Source: Corynespora cassiicola (lineage: Eukaryota > Ascomycota > Dothideomycetes > Pleosporales > Corynesporascaceae). From it: a stretch of DNA of 64,000 nucleotides. Under the pieces are notes generated by a model. It did no database searches, was not told the DNA's origin, and saw only the letters and a program-made list of their open reading frames with translations. The stretch lies in contig JAEUWY010000004.1 in the NCBI GenBank assembly GCA_022059125.1, forward strand, positions 3,844,001-3,908,000, written 5' to 3'. Positions 1-12,811 of the stretch are shown here, in pieces (the stretch's first letter is position 1; each line of letters starts with the position of its first letter). Both the position numbers and the translations under genes were made by a program.

Positions 1-3000
1 ATATCTATCTCAAATGGATTCGGTCTTCTGGCCGCTTTACCAGGAGCGTTTCTGCTACCTCTTTGATCTATGGCTCCTATCACATGCAGCTTCCATAATC
101 AACAACTCAATTGCATGAATATCCACGCCGAGTACAAGCTCTGCGGGGGAAACATTGAGTGTTCTGATAACAAGTTCAAAGTCTACAGTTTGCCGCCTAT
201 GAATAGACATTTAAAAAAGAATGGCTGCAGCCATATGTTTACATCAACCCAGCAGCATTATAGATCTTTCAATTAACCCCCACTGACCAATTCCAATTAT
301 CATTTCCTTGCACAAGATCTGCTCATACTGAAGTTCATTCCATGGGGTCTCACTTCAATAGAAATTGGGCAAGTATTAGTTCTAGTGACCACTTAGAAGA
401 TGGTCCAACATTTCTGCAATATAATCATGAACCCAGTACTTGATTATGCCGTTGTGGTGCCTCGACAGCGCCCTTGGACAATTTTCCAGCCTCGAAACTA
501 GTAGCCAGACGCAATGCTCTCTTAAGTAATACTAGCTTGCATCAATATTCACTTAAATCAGACCAAGTTTACTCGGCTCGGTGGAGAAGACAGAACATAA
601 ATCTCATAACAACATTTTCGATGATGGTGCAACTATTACAGTATGATGATGACCCCATGCACTTTATCTCTTTACTGTCAGCGTAAGCAAAGTGTATGGT
701 AGTCTCTATAAAGTAGTTCAGTTTCTTGGACTGTGAGTTTGATATTGGAGTGATGTATCATCGATTTAGCAGCTTATAGCTTACTTCGGGGTTCTGTATG
801 TGCTCTGATGAGGAATGACTACTTGCGCAACATCCAATTCACTTTCTCATCCCATGCACATGGCTAAGACAATCTTCAAAAAGAAGACAATGATGTTTTA
901 TAGTGCTACCAAACCCTCGTTGGTTCTTTATGACCCCAATCCTGCTGGAAGAAACAGTGTCCAAGGCCAAATCCACAATTTCTTCCCCCTTTCCTCTTCC
1001 CCCATCTCTCCATCTCCGCAATACCTTCTACCTCTCCCAGCCACCACCAACGCTACCCTCTAGCGCACCCCTATATCCCGCCCCCCCCTCCTGCTCGCCA
1101 CATCACGAAAGGCAGGAAAAAAAACACCATACCACGCCCAAACCCGCCACCCCAAAACATAGGGTAGCAAAACCGCATACCGCCATCTCGATCCACCCTT
1201 ACGACGGCCTCGCGCACCTGCACACCCCAATGCAGGTGTCACTTCCAAGAGGCGCGCATGCATGCAAGCATGCACGCATGCCCCGCCGGCGTTCTCGCGC
1301 ACCATCCATGCAGGGCCCGCCGCCATAGGTCCCATACCCACTCCCCACCGCGTGCCGCGCGCCGACTTACCTACCTAGCACCCGCACCGTGCGCGCAATC
1401 AGGTACGCAGGTCGAGAACGCGCAGCCAGGGAAGGCCTAGCGAGGCATCTGTCCGGCGCGCCCGTGATATGTGTACAAACGACATAGGGGCTGTGCTGGG
1501 AAATCCTCGGGCGAGTATGGTGTGGCGATGTGTAAGGGTGCACAAAGGGACTGGAGGGGGGCGAAAGGGTAGACTGGATGCCTGATGGGTGTCGTGCAGG
1601 CTACTGTTAGTCTAGGCCTAGGAGGGGAGGGGGGGGCGAGGCGGGTGATCTTCGGGTGGGCAGCAGAAGGGCGGGTGGTTTGTCGGGGTAGGTGATTGGT
1701 GCCTGAGTGGCAAAGCGATAGTGTAATGTGGTGGTGTCTGTCGATTCAGGGCACGCACAAATTTGGGGAGGGGGCATTGGGTGCTCGGTGGCCAGGATGG
1801 GTCCTGCACATCAGGGTGGTGATCGGGTAAGGCTTTGTGAGGGGGGCGGTGATCCCGTCGGATGAGGGGATGGCGGTGCTGCTTTGGGTGAGGTTCCGGA
1901 AGGACGGTGCGGGCTATGAAGAGCGGAATTGGAATGGGATGGAAGGTTGGTGTCGTGATCTACCCTGTTGAGGTATAAAAATATGGGAAAGCATTGTAGA
2001 GAGCGATTTATCGAGTCGGGGTCAGCCGCGCAGATCGTACCTGGTTTGAGCAATGTCGAACGGGAGGGGAATGCCCTAACGGACGATCGTTCGATGTAGC
2101 ATAATTCAGGACTTCTAGATTATATTACATCTTGAATGATGATGGCCACGATGTCTTTGTGAAACACAAGAACTTGGACATGTGCTGTCGGTAGGGGAAT
2201 CCAAGTCACAGCGCAGCATCATATGCAGAATGACTGGAAAGGCTGCATATTGATAGAAATCAAGAAAGCTCATCTTTGTCCGCATGACTTGGTGATGCCA
2301 ATTAGCGCCTGGTGCTAAACAAATCATCCTATCAACTCCATGCCATCAAAGCGGATGGGATCTTGTGCATTGGAGCCATTGTAGCAGGCACTCTTCAAAG
2401 CCTCCTCGTGTGATCAGCCGAGCCTCAGGACATTAACCGGTTCTGAAAACATCCGAGTCTAGAGCCACGGGAATTAGCCAGCCTCCAATAGACGCACAAA
2501 TCAAAAGTGAGAGTAAAGCTGGCAAGCACACCACGACACCATGTAATATTCTTACCACAGCCAAAACACTACATTATATTCGGCATATATTTTGGCAGAC
2601 AGGAAAAGCTAGGTGCTGTGGACATCGAGTATCAGAGTGTGTGGAATGCGGCAGTGTAGTTGACTCCCATGAACCACGATAGGTCCGTAAAAATGGCATC
2701 TCTCAATACCCTTTTCATCTCCATTCCCACACACTCACGAGGCGGAAATTTTCACAAAATGCATCTCCCATCACAGCATAGACTCTTACTCACCCCTCTC
2801 ATCCCAAAACCAACACAGCCACATCTGACCCCAGCCATCTCACCCTCGAAAACCAACGCCAGAAGTCCAAGACTCTTTGCCTCATCACCTACCCGCCCTT
2901 CCACGGCGAACGCCTCCCTCCCCATCCAACCCACAAACCCTCCCCCATATGGTCATACACCTCCAACCCCCTAGACTCTACTCAAAATAGAAAGCCTACC

Positions 3001-6000
3001 CTCCTACCCTACCCCCATCCCCTTCAAACCCACCCCCTAACCCTCCATCCCCCCCTCCCAAACAACCTACAACCTGCATCCGCCTCCCGATCCCACAACC
3101 CGAATTCCCCTCCTTACCCCGCGTAAGACAGCGCAGCGCAGAATACAACACAACACACCACTCTACCTGATACAACGCCATCGCAGCGCGCATCCAGAGC
3201 CTCGGGACGCCGCTGCCTTCGGGCCGAGATTCTGCGAGTACGCAACGGCGGGGGGAGGGGGAGCAAAAACAGGGTTGAGTGTGCGTGTGTGCATGGTGTT
3301 AAGGCCAAGAAGGGTAGATATCGCGATGGCTAGGTAGGTTGATTCAAGGTGGTATAACAAAAAATAATAATACGGAATACACGCAAAAGAAGGGTGAAGG
3401 GGCTTCTCTGAGGAGTATTTTTAGGTGAGATAGGGCATCATGCGGTTAAGATGGGATACAACGTTTATTTTCTGGAGATTTTTCTTTGCTAGTAGATAGA
3501 TGTGGGTCTAACAGGAACGACATTGGAATGTAGATGGTGGATTTTGTTATTCCGGGTTCGCTACGGGTGTGTCGATTTCCTCAAGTACTGCAATTCTATG
3601 CAAATTACTCACCCATGTACTTGTGGACCTACCTACTGCAAAATTCGTCCGCCTCACTTATTCTCTCATCACGAACCTGATCCAGGACTTCCTGCAGAAA
3701 AATTGGGCTAACACTCTCTAAGCTAGAAAACATATCCAGCCCGATCTAGCTCTCTGGCCAGGTACTATGCCTCCGTTCATCACCTACCTTAGCCTCGCCC
3801 ATCCAGCCCGTCTCTATAGTTTGCGGGGCATTCATTAGCCCTCATATGCCATGTCACCGTCCTTAACGCGTATCACATATACACGGCCAGGTTCCCAGCA
3901 TTGAGGCATGCAACGGGCCACGCGCCGGCCGGCACACTGGACACTGGACTTGTGGGGAGGGAGCCCTTCCGTCTCGTCTCGTGTGTCTCGCCAGGCACAA
4001 GCACGACGTCCAGCTCGCCGGAAACCACGGCGTGAAGACGGGGGTGTGCGGACATGGGACATCATGGCATAGCAGGACAGGACAGGGGGGGAAGGCAGCC
4101 AAAAAACCACGCGGGGATTGGGGTGGCTCGGATCAAGGCAACCCATGGATGTGCTGGGAACTGAAGAGATAGGGAGAGGGAGAGGGAAGGGGCAAGGGGT
4201 CGAAGACGCAGCGCTGGAGACGAGCAATCCGGGGAAGCAGCGGGTTCGGGAAGGGGGGCACGTCGGGAGCATCGCAGCGCAGCACATCGTAATGCAACTT
4301 CGCTTGTCGTGGGCAATCAGGCAAAGCGCCTGCCTGAGCTTCGCGAGCGCGCTGTGCTGCGTGCGGTCGTGAATCGTAATCGGATGCCTCCAGACATGAG
4401 CTGGCAAGTCAGAATACCGCCGAATCTAGGTGGCCCAAGGCCGTGAGCCAGAGGGTACGAACGCCTGGAGACGAGGCGAAGCGATTGGCGATAGCAAAGG
4501 GCATTGCATGGCACACACGGCTCGGATGGGCTTCGGAAGCGTCGTAGACATTTTTGCAGCGCTGCTGCGCGGGCTCGATGCGCAGTGTGCATGTTGGATG
4601 TGCGTGAAGCGCACATGGATGCAGGGACAACGGGCTGGAGACGAAAAGAGGCGCTGGGACACGGGTCGGAGATGCGAATGCGATTGTCTAGAGCGCGCGG
4701 TTTGCAAGGACGGCACGGTTGTATCGCGGTGATATATCTTGCTGCCTCCCTGTTCCACGTCCAGCGCTGTAGACTATAGTCTGGCGTAGTGTGGTACATG
4801 GTCTGTGGTCGGCGGTGTGGTTCTGGCCTAAGCTGCGAGAGCAGAGTCAGAGTGCAGGGTTGGGTAGTCACCGCAGTGAAGGCATCGGTGCTTGTTTGGG
4901 CAGCGGCGGCACGGAGCTGGATGTTGGAGACTTTTTCGTTCTAGTGGGTTGGCTGTGCGGGTGATGGATGATGTCCGGCCAATGGCGATCATCCGGAGCT
5001 CAGCGCCTGGTGGCGTGCCTAGCGATCACCTAGTAAAGGCCTTAGGCACAAGCACAGAAACAGGTTAGCTGTACGTTTTAGAGCCACGCGCACGCGGACT
5101 TGGGTGCGTTTTTGGGGAGGTACACCGGTTTGAGCGTGTCAGGATTGATTTGGTTAGGAGCATCTGCGATGTAATGGAGGGCCATGTTTGAGGGAATTTT
5201 GTACCTGGGTTGAAGGATGTATGCTGCCTATGTGAGCGACAGGAAACATTCAGTGCTTCGAATCGACGGTCGAACAGAGAGGAGAGGAAAGGATACGTGT
5301 ATAGACAAGGGCCGAAGCCGCCTCTGGGCTCTGACTCTTCCCCTACATGTCTCCTTTCCCGTATTCGCATACCCGTCCAGCGCCATGGTAGGGCATATGG
5401 TGCCGCATCGCATTATGAAAACACGATCCCTATGCCCAAGACCCGGAAACCCGGGTCAAGCTCCACATGTATTCAGGTGGGACCGGTAGCATACATAGCG
5501 ACAGTCTTCCACCGTAGAAGGCTCGGGATGAGTGGGCGCCTGAGCGTTACGAGCCGTGTCCACCAACCTCTAAGACTGGCGATTCTAAAAAGGGCAACTT
5601 GACAACTGCCGTTGTGTGGTTTCCCTGGATCAGTGCGAGAGACTTGTAGACGCCAACACGGAATCCAGGGCCTTGGACTGATGTTTGGTGTCAGAATAGT
5701 GACAGTGACGGCTAGTGGGCAGTCGCTAGGCGCAGGGTCGTCGAGCCGGTTCGGGGCCCGCGTTTCGGCCTAAGGTGTTGAGGCGTCCTGGGTTGCCGTG
5801 GTGGACCCGATCCTGGGAACAGGCGTAGATGGCGGATGTCAGGCTGTTCCAAGGTTTTCTGCCTCGCATGGTTTGTTTCGGGGTCGATCAAGAGGCAAGG
5901 GCTGGTGCTGGGCTTCGGATGAGAGGAACGGAGGAGGAGACGGGATGGAAAATGAGGGGATCGCGGAATTCGTAACAGCAAGTGAAGGAGGAGCAAGCGA

Positions 6001-8202
6001 AGCAGGCAGTAAATTTAGAAATGTCGACGAATGAGAGAAAGGTCATGCCTACCTGGTCGGAATTTCACAGGAGGCGACGAGTGATTGGAGTAGGCTGATT
6101 GTTTTTTTTTTGGACTGTTCGACTGCCCAAATCGAGATTGTGCAGATTCGAGACCCTGGTATGGATCATTCCGTTAATCGAAGGATGAGCAAGCGGCGCT
6201 CGGAACTAAACTTTGTTGCCGCGAGAGGGTTTTGTAGCGCGTCGCAAAGAGCCATCACGCGCATGGCCATGAAATCAACGCCAGCGCTACGGACAAGCCG
6301 GCGAAGGTGAATGCATAAGCACTGGGCGATACTCGCCCACGTTGTCACGGTGCTTGGCCGCGTAATAGTGTACTCATGAAATGAAGATGGAGGATTCGTA
6401 TTGAGTGGGTGGAGTTTAGCAAACCTGATCCACGCAGCGTCTGAAGAAATTAATGGAAAATGCGCCAGAGGGGGGACGTGCAAATCAGCAGCCAAAGGGT
6501 CAGGGAAAGCTAGTACGACGGTCCATGGTTGAACCCGATGCTTATTCGGGACGAGAGGGTGGCCGTGGCGAATCACGTTTGGCAGCAGGCCGACGGGCAG
6601 GGAGCACACGTGGAGAAACTGCACGACAGTCGCGATCGCCGCTGGTGCTCAGCTGAAGAGGCCTTTAGGGTGGCCGGGAGAGCGTCGCGGCGCCGCGAAG
6701 GAGGGGCGGGCTGTGACGCCGCATGCCCAAGCAGGCGGACGTTGTGTTTCTCGAAGACTTCCAGCGATGGCGCGTCGACGGACTGGCGTGGCGCACACGA
6801 CTTAGGCGTGTAGAGACGATATTGCATGGACCAGCAAGATTCGGGGCGCGTGCGGGTCGAGGGAGTGCAAAAGCAACGGCAGAGGGCGGAGGAAAAGCCT
6901 GTTTCCTTTTGCGACGAGCCTTTGCAGATGACGTTGGGATATAGTTGGGGAAGCGAGCAGCAGCGCTGCGGGTGATCCGATCGGGAAGAGTTCCCCCAAA
7001 AACAAAGTTGCCCCCGTCTCCTCAGGATGGCCGTTGTCCAAAGCATATTCATGGGGGCAGCATCGTCGTCATCAATTTGTCCGGCCTCGTGGCTGCCAGG
7101 CTGCTAGCCGCGGGGACTTGGGCGACGGTGCGACCGGGACGATGAACCCGTCAGGGAGTACGCAGGCGGCGATTGGAGGCGAGTGCAGGCCATGGGACGC
7201 CGTCTTTTATTGATGGCGAGTGGGTGCTGATCATGGGCAGTGGCGGGAGAGCCTCACCTTCTGGCAAAAGGAAAGGGGAGTTGGGGAAGGATCCAAAGCG
7301 TGCCGAGTCATGGCTCGAGCTGTCAGCGGGCAGTGGAATGTTCGACTGTTCGGCCTCGCCCCGCGTTCCATGCAGCAATAAAGTTTGGGAAAAAACGCTC
7401 CACGATGGTTGAGCAGCGATGGTGGCTGCGGTGGCCGGTACCTCGCGGAGTTCGGTGTTCCTGCAGCGTGCGCGTACATGATGGACGCAGAGATGCACAG
7501 GGCACAACGCAGGTAGCACGCAGAGGACTGCAGGCGTGGTGCTCGCCGTGGTGCTCTCCCTGGCGCTCATCCAGGCCGCCGTCATGTCTCTGGAGCCTGT
7601 GTGGCCGCTGGTGAGGGCCAGCCAGTTGCGGGCGCGCTGTGGGACGAGGCCGCGGGATCCCGACTGCAAACGAAACTCTAAATCGAAACGGCCTGACTCG
7701 GGACAGGGCCCTGCTTGGGAGACGAGAGCGGCGAGGGCAGAACCCAACTGTCAATCGTTGACGCTCTGCCCTGCTCAGATGGCCGTCGGTCGACTGCGCA
7801 CATGGCGATGCGGCGGAAGGTCTTGTCAGGCGATGCAACCACAGGCGCATGCTGCCTACATGGTGGGCATGCACAGGCGGAACACGCAGACAGGCCGGGG
7901 GGAGTTGGCGTGTACCGGCTTGCATCCGACTGCCGGTGCTGCCGAGGGGATGGTGGGTGCGAGTGCGAGTGGGTGGGAGTGGTAGTGGGAATGGTAGTGG
8001 CAGTGGTGACGATGACGGTGACGATGCTGGCGGTGGCGGCAGGGCAGGCAGGGACACGGCAAGCGTCGCTTCCCAGAGCGGCGGAAAGGGAAAGGGCGCC
8101 CTGGCATGCCCCTTCCCCTATTGCCAGGCGGCAGCAGCAGCGCAGCAACAGCAGGAGCAGCAGGCGACAGCACGAGACAGACGGCAGTCGCGTTCGCGAT
8201 GG

Positions 8203-8257
8203 GACCAGAGGACCACAGGACCACAGGACTACAGGACCAGATGGGATGGGATGGGAT
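8203..8257. repeat. Two adjoining short tandem repeats
   Basis: Five imperfect copies of an 8-mer (consensus GACCACAG) run from 8203 to 8242. Three copies of GGGAT follow directly from 8243 to 8257. This is simple-sequence DNA; it is the source of some long but meaningless open frames nearby. Confidence 0.85.
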
Positions 8258-8653
8258 ATCAGACGGGCCCGGCTCCGATTGCGCCAGCCCGCAGCCCATC
8301 AGCCCAGCGCCGCCACGACGGCGAGGTCCCTCGCAGCGAACGGCCTGTCCCGCCGTCGTGGGCCGTCGGGCGGCGCTGAGTCGCGCGTAACGCAGGCGCC
8401 CAATGGGGGAGGGTGTGGCGCACAGAACCGGGCCCCCCGAAACCCCCTACTCCGGCGGCGGATTCGCCCCAAGCCCAAGACAGGGGCCGCCAGACCGGCT
8501 GCATGGCGGCATGGATGGCATGGACGGCATGCATTTCACTCTCACAGCCCTCGCTCGCAGGCCCTCGCAGGCCGTCGCCCGCCTCGGCCCATGCGCCGCC
8601 GCCGTGCCTTTGCTCGATATATCCACACACACGAGTCCAATCCGCGCCGCCGT

Positions 8654-8680
8654 CACCTTGGTCACCTTGGTCCCCTTGGT
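8654..8680. repeat. Three copies of a 9-mer, CACCTTGGT type
   Basis: Three head-to-tail copies of CACCTTGGT, the third with one change (CCCCTTGGT). It lies about 370 bp upstream of the scaffold gene's start codon. Confidence 0.8.
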
Positions 8681-9041
8681 CCCCGCAAAACCGCCTAACA
8701 CCGCTCGCTGCATCGCTGCGTCGCTGCAACCCAGTCTCAGTCGTCCCCAACGCTACCGCTCAGTCTACCGCCTCGTGCCAGCACCGCTCCACGCCTACTG
8801 CTAGCATTTCTGTAATTAATTTCCCAATCCGTCCCCTGCTCCCACCCCCCTCCGCTCCACCCGGCAGGGTTCAGCCAGGCCTAAACGCTTCTGCGCGTCT
8901 GTCTCTGTCAAGGTCCCAGGTCCCACCAGCCCGCGGCCTCTTCGCAGCGATCTTCCGCGTCCCAGTCTCGATGCTGAAACGAGCCTGAAGCGACTGAAGC
9001 GAACCAAAAGCCCAGCTGTCTGCTCCTGACTAGACTCTTCC

Positions 9042-12000
9042 ATGTCGAACGGCTTTCATCCGTCTTTGTCTGGCCGTTCCCCTCAATCCCACCCTAGCCC
9101 TCCAAATCTCAGTCACAACCAGGCCCCTTCCGACATCGAAGCGAACCTTTTGGAACTCGGCCTTCTGGGCGACAGGCACCGCAGGAAGTCGTCCAAACCC
9201 GTCCAGTCCAAGCCCAAGGCCGTCGAGTTTGGATCGCCCGTGGCCCACTCTCACTCCAGTACATGCTCCCGTAGCTCTTAATGACCGCGTCTTCGAGCTC
9301 AGACCCGCTCATGTCTTTTCTAGGAGGCTTCCGCCCCAGCTCCCGCAGCTCCAATTCAAACCACCACTCCACTTCTCGCTCCCGTTCTCACTCTCAATCC
9401 CGCTCCGCCTCGAAGCACCTCCCCTTCACCTCGCACGGCTTGCGCAGCAACACCACCCTCGACTCCCACCAGCAGATCCCCCCGCGGTCTGCCAGAGGCA
9501 TGGCCGGCGTGCTCGACATTGAGCGCTCCAGGACTCGCCGCGAGCGGACCTTCATTGGGAGCGAGTGCGCCGTCTGCGAGGAGCCCTTGGAGCACACCCT
9601 CCGCGGCGAGCGCATCCTGCAGCTCTCCTGCGGCCATGTCTCCCACGAGGCCTGCTTCTACGAGTACATTCGCGAGTTTGAGTCTCACCACTGCCCGACC
9701 TGCAATGCCACTCTGGGCCTAGATACCAGCCGCGGAGGCAATGTCTTGGATCTCGGTAAGTTTGTGGTTCCATGTCAATTGTGTCATACCCCAGGCGTTG
9801 TTGTGGTTTTTTTTTTCACTGACGCCATGCCTCTCCCCTCATAGAAAAGCTGAGCACCATTGTGCGTTCAGTCCAGAATGATTCGACGAGCTCCCACCGG
9901 AGCACCCAGAACACACCCACGCCCTGGGACTCGCAGACAATACAGTCAGATCCGCAGCCCCACGGCCGCCCTCGCAACGACAGCGACGTCAGCAGCCGCC
10001 AGTATGGCAACTACTCGGTCAACTCCAATTCCCACTCGCACTCGCACTCACGCCAGCGGGATAGCAGCCAGAGCCGGGACCGCGTCTCGGAGCGCATGGG
10101 GTCGACCTCGCGGCAGCACCTGCGCAGCGACAGTGGCGCAACTGGAATTGCGTCTTCTGGCGACTACGCAGCCACCCACGACGGCCGCCGCCACGACTAC
10201 GACGTGCAATCTATGGAGACCAGCCTGAGCAGTCCGCGGACCCTCCTCAGGAGTCCCATTCCACCCCCCACCGTCACAGTCCGCAGCGAGTTTCCTACCC
10301 TCAGCCGCTCCCGCCAGCAGCAGAGCCTCACGTGCCTGGTCACCGTCGAGGTCGTTGATGGAAAATGGAGGCCGGATCCCGAGGACATCAGGGGGGCGCC
10401 GCCACTCCCATCCATTGCCAGCGCCACCGAGACTTTCAATCGCGCCAAATCGCCTGTTCGCAGCCGCCCATTCGACACTCCCTACGAATCAGACGAAGCA
10501 TTGGACGAGATCACGGAAGATCTGCACGCCCGCGTCGACAACTGGCACGGGCTCGATTTTTCGCGCTTCGGAAAGCTGCGCTTGCACGGCCACGTCCGCG
10601 TGGGAAAGGACCGCCAGAGCTGGCAAGAGCTGGAATGTTATCTCTTCTCCGAGATGCTCATCTGCGTCAAGGAGAAGAAGATTACGCAGCCCGCCCAATG
10701 GGACGGCATGGACGCTGCGCCCGTCAAGAAGACAAAGTGCACGCTCAAGGGGTCCATCCTCATCAAAAAGCACCTGAACCAGGTCGAGCACTCGCCCGAC
10801 GACGCCATTCTCACCCTTAGCTTGTCCGTCGCCGAACTGCCGTCCTTCCACTTGCAGTTTCAGAACCGGAGCCAGCTGGAATTGTGGAGGCGGGCTCTGA
10901 TGGACATTCGGATGGACTACCCCCCGCCAAACAGGGTCCCAGACTACGACCAAGACTTCTCGGGCACAGAGGACGATGACTACCGAGCGTCGAGGTCCAA
11001 GCGCGTCTCCTCGGTCAACTCGTCCTATGGAGCCGCCCGCTCGACCATGACCGCCCCCACAGAGTACAGCAACTCGCGCGCTGGCATGCCAGAGCCACGG
11101 CTCACCGGCTCTATACATGTGCCGCTCGATATGGTTGTCGTCATCCCTGTGTCCTCGTCGATGCAAGGCCTGAAGATCAACCTCCTTCGCGACACCCTTA
11201 GGTTCCTCGTGCAGAACCTTGGCGAGAGGGACCGCATGGGGCTCGTCACATTTGGCTCCAGCGGTGGCGGGGTGCCCATTGTTGGCATGACAAGCAAAGC
11301 TTGGAAGGACTGGCCCAAGGTGCTCGAGACGATCCGCCCGGTTGGGCAAAAGAGCCTTCGCGCCGACGTCGTCGAGGGTGCAAACGTGGCCATGGACCTG
11401 CTCATGCAGCGCAAGTCCAATAACCCCCTCTCGAGCATTCTACTCATCAGCGACTCGTCCACATCGGATGCGGAGAGCGTCGATTTCGTAGTCTCCCGGG
11501 CCGAAGCTGCAAAGTAAGTTTTTATGCAAACACTTCATTTCCCCATCCGGCCAAGGTTAACCTTATGCAGGGTCGCCATCCACTCATTTGGCCTCGGACT
11601 CACCCACAAGCCGGATACCATGATTGAGCTCTCGACTCGCACAAAGGCGTCGTACACTTATGTCAAGGACTGGATGATGCTTCGAGAATGCGTGGCGGGA
11701 TGTCTTGGCTCTTTGCAAACCACCTCGCACCAAAACGTCAAGCTGAAGTTGCGCCTCCCCGAAGGTTCACCGGCCAAGTTTGTCAAAATTAGCGGCGCTT
11801 TACAAATCACGAAACGAGCTACAGGGCGCGATGCCGAAGCCTCGCTGGGCGACCTGCGTTTCGGCGACAAGAGAGGTTTGTCAAGCCCGCTGCCACAACT
11901 TGTGCGAGTGCACTCTTTGCTAACCTCTGCATGTTACCTTAGATATTCTCGTACAACTGGCAATCTCCCCCGACACTGCCTCGCCGGAACAGCTTCCGCA

Positions 12001-12811
12001 AGATCCCTGGGAAACCATCGTTTCAGGCCTAGAGGCCTTGGGCGGACCCTTGGACCAGGATGAATCTCGTAGCCTCAGCGTCGAGGAGGTGCCCTTGATC
12101 CAGGCTGACCTTACCTATGGCGACATCCTTCGAGAAGGGACCCTCTCCCACCTGCCACGTCCATCCCTACTCGCAATCACCATTCTTCCATCTGTCTCGA
12201 AGAAGCATTCTAGTGGACGACCCTTGACGCCACCAATCCCTCCTCATCCTCATGTGGTGCAGCGACGCATGGAATTGCTTACATCCGACATGTTGACACG
12301 TGCGCTGACGCTTGTTTCGCGCGGTCAGCACGAACGCGCCCATCATTTATTGAAGGAGACGCGAAGTATCCTCAAAGGCCTTGGCAAGGGCGGACTGCCA
12401 CCGCTCCCACCGCCTGGCCACCGGCGCAACGACCCTTCAAGTGCAGCGGGTAGCACTGGCGAAAACTCTCCCGTTGTTGAAGGGGGCGCTAGCCGACCAC
12501 GGACGCCATCGCCACACGCCGAAAACCCATTCACGCCAGCTGCAGGCATCGATGCAACGACCATGCACGCCCTGGATGCCGAGCTGGAATCCAGCCTGGA
12601 ATGGATCAACCATCCCGCCGTCTTTGGCCGCGATTCGCGCAAGGCGGTGCTCCAGGCTATCGGCGTAATTTCTTCGCAGCGCGCATACACTTTCAGGACA
12701 CCCTCCGAGGCCCTGTGGGCCGACCGCATCTCTGGTGTTCGGCGCCTTGCGGAGCGCTCTCGGGAGTGGCGCGAGGCGGGCGACGATCAAGCCCTCACCG
12801 AGGAGAACTGA
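9042..12811 (+). CDS. Ste5/Far1-like RING-PH-VWA scaffold protein
   Basis: Five exons (9042-9258, 9303-9755, 9845-11513, 11571-11875, 11943-12811) join in frame to 1170 residues. Seen: a basic Ser/Arg-rich N-terminus; a RING-H2 finger at about 161-206 (C161, C164, a C-x-H-x2-H-x2-C core, C203, C206); a PH domain at about 460-574; a von Willebrand A domain from about 650; and a C-terminal helical region from about 1000 resembling the Vwaint family found after fungal VWA domains. RING, PH and VWA in this order is the layout of yeast Ste5 and Far1, which hold the pheromone MAPK module at the membrane, and the RING spacing resembles theirs. The VWA metal site is degenerate: PVSSS replaces DxSxS. 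The first intron is only 44 bp; without it the protein would start at 9281. Role as a mating or cell-fusion scaffold is inferred from architecture. Confidence 0.82.

Larger units (their letters stand above)
1..9041. other. Gene-poor region, left flank
   Basis: I see no gene I can support here. Open frames on both strands are short, overlap each other, lack recognisable domains and have the biased composition expected of chance frames in GC-rich DNA. The first 900 bases are AT-richer than the rest. About 2.7-3.1 kb is strongly pyrimidine-rich on the plus strand, and 7.9-8.7 kb holds short tandem repeats. Untranslated leader or regulatory sequence for the gene starting at 9042 probably lies in the last few hundred bases, but its start cannot be placed from sequence alone. 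Confidence 0.6.

Noticed and set aside
55..196. Possible terminal exon of a minus-strand gene at the left edge, after a TAG acceptor
   Set aside because: About 46 open codons with plausible composition, but no family match and no supporting upstream exon; frames further upstream are broken.
7715..8698. A 327-codon frame on the plus strand
   Set aside because: It runs through GACCACAG, GGGAT and CTTGG tandem repeats, is Arg/Gly/His-rich with no domain, and overlaps equally long frames on both strands; best read as chance in GC-rich DNA.
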